This document shows, piece after piece, positions 18,853-25,096 of a stretch of DNA of 25,096 bases. The stretch's first letter is position 1. Each line of letters begins with the position of its first letter. The stretch is from Ectocarpus siliculosus. Its lineage: Eukaryota; Sar; Phaeophyceae; Ectocarpales; Ectocarpaceae. The notes below the pieces were generated by a model. That model was not told the origin of the DNA and ran no database searches. It saw only the letters and a list, made by a program, of their open reading frames with translations. A program made the translations under genes and the position numbers. Location of the stretch: positions 1,255,195 through 1,280,290 of the forward strand of contig FN649726.1 in NCBI GenBank assembly GCA_000310025.1. Direction: 5' to 3'.

Positions 18853-19255
18853 TTGACTCGTGTAGCATGTAGTCTACTCGCTGTACTGCTGCTTGGGCAG
18901 AGTAAAAGAAAATGTTCAACGACAAAAAGTTGGTTCTCCGCAGATTTGAAGCAGCGGTGAGTCAAGGAGCCGGCGAAGCAGACAGGGAACACGACAGAAG
19001 AAGAAGAAGAAGCGCTGAAGGACGAACGAAAACCAGCTGCACCAAGACGAGAACCAAGGAGAGGCGGAACGGTACACGGAGACAGCAATGAGTGCTCGAG
19101 CCCAACCAACCAGCAACTCCGCGCAGGCCGCGCACTTGGGAGCCCCGGCACATCATCCGGAATCTCCGTGCATATGTGTCGGATCACCTGCTGATTGACG
19201 ACTTGACAACACCACACGACTTGGCTGCTGTTCAGTTGCTTATCGAGATCCCCGG
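18853..19255. promoter_or_regulatory. Divergent (probably bidirectional) promoter region
   Basis: About 400 bp separates the proposed start codons of the minus disordered protein (18852) and the + pseudouridine synthase (19256). It must contain both 5' UTRs and promoters. No clear TATA box is visible. A purine-rich AGAAGAAGAAGAAGCGCTGAAG stretch lies at about 19001-19022. Confidence 0.45.
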
Positions 19256-22200
19256 ATGGAGACATCTGATGCAGGGATGCCCACAGCACAAGGGGGTGTG
19301 GAGGTGAGCATACCAGCCAGTTGTCGGGTCTCTCCTTTACACAAAAACAATGCGCTCCCCCCATGTAGAAACACAGCAAGTCGCATCTTCACTTACCCGC
19401 AACGTGATACATTACAGGAGCCACAGCAGCTGCTCTGTCTGTACCTCAGCACTCAGCTGCTCACAACTGCATAGCGGTATCTGTCGCCAGGGTACCAGTC
19501 GGGCTACATGTGCTGCCCCCATGAGAGAGAAAACTACAGACCAACCGGTGTGTGTTCACTGTTTACTGGTCTCTTGTGCAGTCGGTCTCTGTTGTTGCTG
19601 AACGATTGATTCCGCCGCATGCAATGTGTGTGCATGCTCTTGCCCGCGCCTTAGCAGCACCGCGGGGATGGCACCCCAGCACCAACGCCACCAGCAGGAG
19701 CAGCAGCAGCAGGAGAGACGGATTCCCGGCGAAGGTCAAAGCACAAGCACACGCCAAACAGAGGGGACGATGGCCGGGGCAAGAGGCCGCGGAAGGGCGA
19801 CGCCAAGCGCGAGCGAAAGAAGAAGGCCCTGGCGCACGCCGCCGAGAAGTGCGAGTACTACGTGGACGATCACGGTACGTGACACGTCCCTCCTGGTCCG
19901 TTTTCTGCGGTATGGGTGCGGCTGGGAGCATGCGTCCCCCTCTCCGGTGGCGTGATAGGTCGCCTCTCCTCTGTAAAGCAGAGTATGTTGGTATCGTGTG
20001 TTCCTCGTTGATCGGGCACATTGATCGGCCGCAAACCGAGAGACACGAACTCTGCATTCTACAAAATCCAACTCACACCCTATGTACGAATGCCCACTGC
20101 CTGCAGCAGCAGCGATCGTGGAAGTTGAGGCATACCAATACTGCTGGATCGAAATGTTGTCCCAAAGATATCCCCCGCCTAGCCGGACCTGGGGTTGTTC
20201 ATATCCAAACTCCAGGAACCCTGGAACCTTTCGCCGAGGTTGACGACTCCCCAGGTCGGTACCGGATGCATGATGTCAACGCCCCTCACCGGAGTCATTC
20301 CTCGGAATCGCTTATTTTGTTTTCTGTTTCAGGCCTTCGAAGGGTACGGCCGTACATCTATGACTTCCAGACGCATGCCAAGGAACGCTGGCTCGGCCGG
20401 ACGGTCGTCGACGTCTTCAGTAAGTTTTTCTCGGGCTTGTGAGCCGGGTGTGCTTTGGTTTCTTCATCGACGACGCCGGCACTATCGGCGCCGCGTTTCA
20501 GTGCAACCGATCATTCAATAGCCCTTACGATAGTGTTCGCCTTTGTTGGCTTGTGCCGGAAACCAGATCGAGAACGCTGACTGCTGGTCGCGCCTGCGAA
20601 CATGCTGACTACGAGGCAAGCAAACAGGTTTTGAAGGTCGTGGAGACGCGTGCCGTTTGTTATCGTGCGCATTTTGCAGTGGAGGAGCCCACGCGTGCTG
20701 AGCGCCGCCCCCTCTGGACAGAACACCGCCCGAGGTGGACCGCACTCGACTACAAGAGACGAACCACCACCCTTCCAGGAATCCCGCACCACGTTTCGAG
20801 AAGACCCGCACCACCTTACGAGAAGACCCACACCACCTTTCGTGACGATTCACACAACCTTTCGCCCTTTGTCGGCTTTGTTTGTCTTCTCCCCCTCCAG
20901 GCGCCGAGTTCGGCGGCGAAGCGCGCAGCCACTACGAGAACGCCGTTCGCGGCGGGCTCCTGACGGTGAATGGGAACAAGGTCGGGGTGGACTACGAGCT
21001 CCAAAACTCAGACCTGATCTGCAACAAGTGAGTCGCGAGCCCCCCCCCCCCCCCCCCCTCCCCCGTGATGTCATGCGTGTGCAATGCTTATTTGCGAATT
21101 TGTCAAGTGAGCTTTCATTGTTGCCCCTAATTGTCTCCGCACAAATCATTGTGTTTCACCCCACCCCTGGTGTATCGTGTATCGACTCCAAGACGGGCCA
21201 CTGATGTTCAAAGAACTGGCGGTTGCCTTTGCCGCTGGACTGCAGGACGCATCGCCACGAGCCTCCCGTTTGCGGCGGCGACATCCCTATCGTCAGCGAA
21301 TCGGCGGAAGAGCTCGTAGTGGACAAGCCTTGCACGGTGCCGATCCATCCTTGCGGCTCCTACAGGTGGGCAGCAGCGCTAGAACTTCGGGTTGCTGTTA
21401 CTGCTTGCGAGAGGGCGCATGTGTTTTTTCGCAGGTGTGCTCGTTCTGCTCTTCGTTCAGGCTGCTGCTGTTGCTGCTGCGGTGGCGGCGGCGGGAGCAT
21501 TTTTCGTCCGCCTATTGCTGCTTGATGAGCTTTAAATTTGACGTCATCAATCCCGATCGCTGTGCACTTGGGTGGAAAGGTCATGGACCCGACTGCGGAT
21601 GTGTGATCTCGGGCGTGATGGGAAGGCGTGTTTGTGTCGCGCCGGCGCGAAGCCTGTGCCCTCTTCCTTGTCCTCTCAAGGAGTTCCACACGAACGACAT
21701 GATGAGGCGTTCATAAGGCGCCCATTCGTTGTTCTTTTCGGTTTCGTATGCGTACGAATGAGGGCGATTCTCCTACTTATGCATCCTTACACTCCCCCCC
21801 CCCCCCCCGTGTGGTCAGTGGTCTAACAACTAGGCATGATGTTTCCCCTCCCTCTACCGCATGCACGGCTGCTAGTACCCCCCGCCCCCGCCTTTAACCG
21901 AAACTTTCTTGACTGCCTGCTCATTTGGCGGGGCTTGCTTGTCGGTCCCACGAAAGGTTCAACACGCTGTTCTACATCATGCACCGCCAACGGCCGGATC
22001 TGACGCTTCGAGTGTGCCACCGGCTCGACCGCCTAACGTCCGGGCTTACCATCTTTGCTAAGACGGCGGAGAGAGCCGGCGTGATTCAGAAGCAGATCGG
22101 TGAGCGACCGAACATCCGATCGATCGGCCCCCTGAACTGTCGTAGAGAGAGAGAGTTGCGTACTAATACGAAACCACGCGCCCTGGAAAGATTTTCAAAG

Positions 22201-24598
22201 CCCGGATACTCTGCAGTGACAACATCGACGGTGTCCAAAATGGTGGCGTTTGGTCTTGTCATGGAGAGGTCATTAATAGCGGTAAATAACTGAGGCATCT
22301 TCTTCTTCGTGGAGAAGTCGAGCTTGAGAGCTTGTCAAGGCGGTGTGGTATCGGATGCATCGTAGGGTAGGCCCGCTTTTCGTGCTTGAATGTACAGTAG
22401 CAACTGCTGTGATTGAGGTTTTAAGAATGTGGAATGTCGAAAGCGAAGAGGAGGTGACCCGTCGAATCTTTATGAAAACGGCCATAGTATCGTTCGGGTG
22501 CTGAAAGTAGTCATGGGTTGCGGAGCTCCCAGATTCCAGACGCCAGAAAGACAAAAACGCGCAATGATACATATCATCGATCTACCCTCGTCAGTGACAT
22601 TGCTCCTAATGGTGTCCATGCGAAAGGTTCGGGCCGAACGCGCAAGACCTACCTCGCTCGCGTCTCCGGAGATTTCGGCCAACGATTGCCGCTCGACCGC
22701 CGGAAGCAAGGTTCCCCCTCTTCCTCGGCAGCCGCCGCCGCCGCCGCCGCCTCCGCCCGGGCAGGGGGCGGGGGCGACACATCCCTGTCCCCGCCTGAAG
22801 GAACAGCCGGCACGCCGCCGAAGGAGGGTGGAAACCCCTCGGCGGGGGGGGGCACAGGGGGCGAGAGGGAAACACCCCCTGTTGTGTCGTCGGGAGGCGG
22901 CGGGCCGGCGACAGACGAGCTGTGGTGGAGGTATGAGTCCCTCGGGGAAGGGGTCGTCAAGGGTCGACTGCGAAGCAGTGGCGCTATCAGCGGAGAGGAG
23001 GGGGGGCTCGCAGAGAGCAGCGCTTCGTCGGGGGGGGTTGGGAGCGGTGGTGCCGGAGGGGAGAAGGAGGGGGTGACGGTGCGGGTGAACTGTCCGATAA
23101 GGGTGCTGGACCCGAAGCATGGAGTGTACGAGTGCCACCCGTCGGGGAAGGAGGCGCAAACGGTGGGTGTCTGGTGTGTACCGTATTCGTCGCAAGATAC
23201 AGCCCCACGCAACATCGCGTCCGGTGGTATATGTTATGTTTACGGTTCATGATGAGCCCAAAACATGAAACTACTTTCAGATAAAGTCATAGGGTGACAC
23301 AAGATACCACCCCACCCCCATCCACGATGCAACAACCGGTGATCATGGTTGTTTTATTGGAAGGTAGAATGTTTGACACCACCGGGGCGTCATTTCTTAA
23401 ATCGTGTATGCGCACGGTATTTTGTATTTTGCTCGGGCGGTGTCAAACATTCCCTGCCTTTCAATCCGCTGGAACGGAGGCTGCAAAATCGGAGCCGATC
23501 TGCGTCAAACGCGACCCAGTCCGTGCCTAGATGAAACCCGGGCTTTGCAGTCGCGGTACTGCCCCAAGCATTCGCAGACGCTTACGCTTTGAACGACTGA
23601 TTGTTGGAAATGCTTACTCCGTCTCCGCAAGTCACGATCGACCGGTCACGGTTAGGTTGCGTTCTGCTACGTGCATTGTGTATTTGTGGGGCAACAACCT
23701 CTATTTTGGGTTTGACCGTTCCGCTTTGCAGGTTGTCCGTAAGGTGGGGTACGACACCGCGAGCGATACGTCCGTGGTCGAGTGCACGCCGGTTCACGGA
23801 AGAACTCACCAGATCCGACTTCACCTGCAGGCAAGCTAGGCGTGCGTGTGTCTGGTCTCGCGAAACTCCTGAACATTAAATTGTAGAGCAGAGGACGACT
23901 TCATTCGTGACACTGCTGCTACGCGGCGCAGCCAAGTACACTCTCACACGGCTGCCATAAGGCCGGTCTCCAAATACCCATCGGGCACCGAAAATTGGGC
24001 TCTATACTCTTTTCTTTCCTCCGCCGGTCATGTGGTACGAAAAGTTTGACGGCGAGAGTTTGAACATGTACCACAGCACCGAAAAACACTTGACTGACCC
24101 CTTCATCGACGCGTAGTTCCCACCCGTAACCGGCCTGCGTACCCCCGCCCTACCACCACCCCCAACCACCCTCGACAGTGGGCAGGCCACCCGATAGCCA
24201 ACGACCCTTGCTACGGCGGCGAGCTTCACTTCGGGAACCCGGAAGCGAAACGCCGAGCGGAGGAAAACCCCGACCTGGAGGGGGGATGGAAGGGAGTACC
24301 CGGCAGTAATAGTACTGCTGCTGCCGGCCGGGGTTCGATGGGAGAGAACGAAGCCCGCCAACCTCGAACATCAGAAGCGGCGGATGGGGCCGGCATGGAG
24401 GTGGATGGGGATTCCGGCGATTGGGCAGTGGAAGGCGACGGGGGTAGAGGCGGCGGAGGTGCTCCGGATGCCGTCGTTGGTGCTCCGGATGCGGGCATCG
24501 CTGGCGCGTCTGTGGAGGAAGCGGCGGTGGGTGGGGTAGTATCGTCTGGGGATGGCGTGGAGGGGCAGCGAGAGGGCGAGGACGACGAGAAGTTTATG
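19256..24598 (+). CDS. RPUSD2: RluA-family RNA pseudouridine synthase, RPUSD2/Pus9 type (at least 9 exons)
   Basis: It should convert uridine to pseudouridine in RNA; fungal relatives Rib2/Pus8 and Pus9 modify tRNA position 32. Exons are 19256-19303, 19655-19874, 20333-20419, 20901-21027, 21246-21365, 21957-22099, 22627-23162, 23732-23830 and 24179-24598. All phases agree and the total is 600 codons. Residues 59-73 are Lys/Arg-rich, a possible nuclear or RNA-binding signal. Family blocks follow in order: LRRVRPYIYDFQTHAKERWL (91-110), FSAEFGGEARSHYENAVRGG, NSDLICNKTHRHEPPV, LVVDKPCTVPIHPCGSYRFN, CHRLDRLTSGLTIFAK with catalytic Asp ~225, RKTYLARVSGDF, VNCPIRVLDPKHGVY, HGRTHQIRLHLQ (449-460) and WAGHPIANDPCYGG. 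About 128 Gly/Ala/Pro/Glu-rich residues (270-397) are inserted after the RVSGDFG strand. The tail is acidic and Gly-rich. A good donor, ATG|GTGAGC at 24599, suggests further exons beyond; unspliced, it would end at TGA 24616. Intron 8 uses a GC donor. ATG 19256 gives a 16-codon first exon and is the least certain part. Confidence 0.93.
21040..21058 (+). repeat. Poly-C run in an intron
   Basis: About 18 C bases stand just after the donor of exon 4 of the pseudouridine synthase gene. Similar C runs occur near 1219, 1302, 21797 and 25018; the one at 21797 is also intronic and stands next to a repeat-family fragment. Confidence 0.9.
21797..21845 (+). repeat. Fragment of the dispersed repeat family (poly-C plus A-box-like motif)
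   Basis: Poly-C is followed by GTGTGGTCAGTGGTCTAAC, AACTAGGCATG. This matches the unit ends near 648-680, 1175-1205 and 1248-1275. It lies in intron 5 (21366-21956) of the pseudouridine synthase gene, on the same strand. Confidence 0.65.
23359..23462. repeat. Intronic inverted repeat (hairpin), ~28-bp arms
   Basis: The left arm, around GAATGTTTGACACCACCGG (about 23359-23388), pairs with the right arm, around CGGGCGGTGTCAAACATTCC (about 23434-23462), leaving a loop of roughly 45 bases. The core AATGTTTGACACC is perfectly complementary. It lies in intron 7 (23163-23731) of the pseudouridine synthase gene. It could be a small MITE or a stem-loop RNA. Confidence 0.75.
23829..23836 (+). other. 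Probable GC-AG splice donor
   Basis: The exon ends CACCTGCAG and the intron begins GCAAGC; without splicing the frame meets TAG at 23837-23839. The phase-0 acceptor at CTCGACAG|TGG (24179) restores the family sequence HLQ-WAGHPIANDPCY. CAG|GCAAG is the usual consensus of the rare GC donor class. Confidence 0.8.
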
Positions 24599-25043
24599 GT
24601 GAGCGAGAGACATTGAGGCAGGCAAATAACTCTTGCACGAGTGAACAATAGCATTCGGTACTAACCACTAGTTAGCTGCTCTATAATAGCACTCTGTTCC
24701 ACAAGGTGAAGATTGCACTATTTGTGAGTATTTCGCGCAAAACGCGTCTGTGGGGGCTTGTTGGACCACAGCAGTTTCATGCGAGAAATAGCGCAATAAA
24801 CAGTACTCGGGGGGTCAGAGATGCCGCCGCAATTGACTGCGCCCCCGCCCCCCTGGCTGGAGCAGCGTATTCGCCTCCTTGTATATTCGCACAGGATACT
24901 TCTCCTATCGCGCAGGCAGGAACACTTTACCGACTCCGAAAGGGGTTTTCGAGGGCTCCCGAATTTCAGTAACAGCATTCCCCCTTTCCTATCCTGAAAT
25001 ACGGAGCTACACCAGCACCCCCCCCCCCCCACTTGCTCCTTAA
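24599..25043 (+). other. Likely last intron or 3' region of the pseudouridine synthase gene
   Basis: After the ATG|GTGAGC donor there is no confident coding segment. A candidate acceptor TATCGCGCAG|GCAGG lies near 24914. The rest is pyrimidine runs and a poly-C tract at 25018-25030. Confidence 0.35.
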
Positions 25044-25096
25044 TGATGCGAGAGCCTGGGCCGGGGAGAAACCCGCGTGGTCCCTCCCGGCTTTTT
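25044..25096 (+). repeat. Partial copy of the dispersed repeat family, cut by the window end
   Basis: GATGCGAGAGCCTGGGCCGG and CCTCCCGGCTTT match the units at 591-645 and 1118-1172 (GATGTGAGAGCCTGGTCCGG, CGTCCCGGCTTT). It follows a poly-C run. Confidence 0.75.

Noticed and set aside
18696-19379. 227-codon minus ORF crossing the divergent promoter region
   Set aside because: It overlaps the in-phase first exon (18852-18554) in another frame and reads through the + gene start; no motif.
19552-20442. 296-codon + ORF
   Set aside because: It reads exon 2 of the pseudouridine synthase in the wrong frame, then the intron, then reaches exon 3 in the right frame. The spliced model with family motifs explains the region better.
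22470-23195. 241-codon minus ORF (and 188-codon minus ORF at 22649-23215)
   Set aside because: Antisense shadows of the GC-rich exon 7 of the pseudouridine synthase gene; Pro/Gly/Ser-rich with no domain.
1-25096. tRNA, rRNA, CRISPR or bacterial operon features
   Set aside because: None seen. The A-box-like motif alone does not make a tRNA gene, and short direct repeats lack CRISPR spacing.

Overview
This window looks like nuclear DNA of a photosynthetic stramenopile, most likely a brown alga close to Ectocarpus. Three things point there: coding regions split into many exons with GTGAGT/GTGAGC donors and pyrimidine-rich acceptors; long poly-C, poly-G and poly-A/G/S tracts; and a plastid presequence of the heterokont type (signal peptide ending at AHG^FVAP, the ASAFAP-like motif). 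Nothing indicates bacterial operons, CRISPR or phage. The species is an inference; no database was searched.

Layout. Positions 1-8400 are repeat-rich and gene-poor. They hold a duplicated ~530-bp unit (with an internal ~67-bp tandem repeat), a probable MITE with ~38-bp terminal inverted repeats, a large inverted repeat with ~180-bp arms, a two-copy 101-bp tandem repeat, and a few weak exon-like ORFs. From 8584 the region is genic. A two-exon plastid-targeted membrane protein of unknown family lies on + (8584-10384). Convergent to it on the minus strand is an SNF2-family ATPase-like protein (14874-11715). Directly upstream on the minus strand is a 1,065-codon disordered, acidic/Ser/Gly-rich coding region in two exons (18852-15117), which may be the N-terminal part of the same gene. 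Divergent from that, after ~400 bp, is a nine-exon RPUSD2-type RNA pseudouridine synthase on + (19256 to at least 24598), which probably continues past the window.

Main observation. The SNF2-like gene was rebuilt from five exons whose phases all agree. It keeps the SNF2 architecture of the SHPRH/RAD5 type (the Q-motif-like LQKSTLQWMLWRE, motif Ia GPTLILAPT, and VVVTTYDVL). However, the Walker A loop is absent, motif II reads DGAQ instead of DEAQ/DEGH, motif III LTGTP reads LVDCE, and no helicase C-terminal lobe was found in the remaining sequence. It is either an intact SNF2 pseudo-ATPase or a gene in decay. The exon junction upstream of it is unresolved and has an in-frame TGA in one reading. 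The pseudouridine synthase has a ~128-residue low-complexity insertion inside the catalytic fold and a GC-AG intron placed in its most conserved C-terminal motif. The bidirectional promoter between the pseudouridine synthase and the large disordered gene could co-regulate them. No shared pathway is evident among the three loci.
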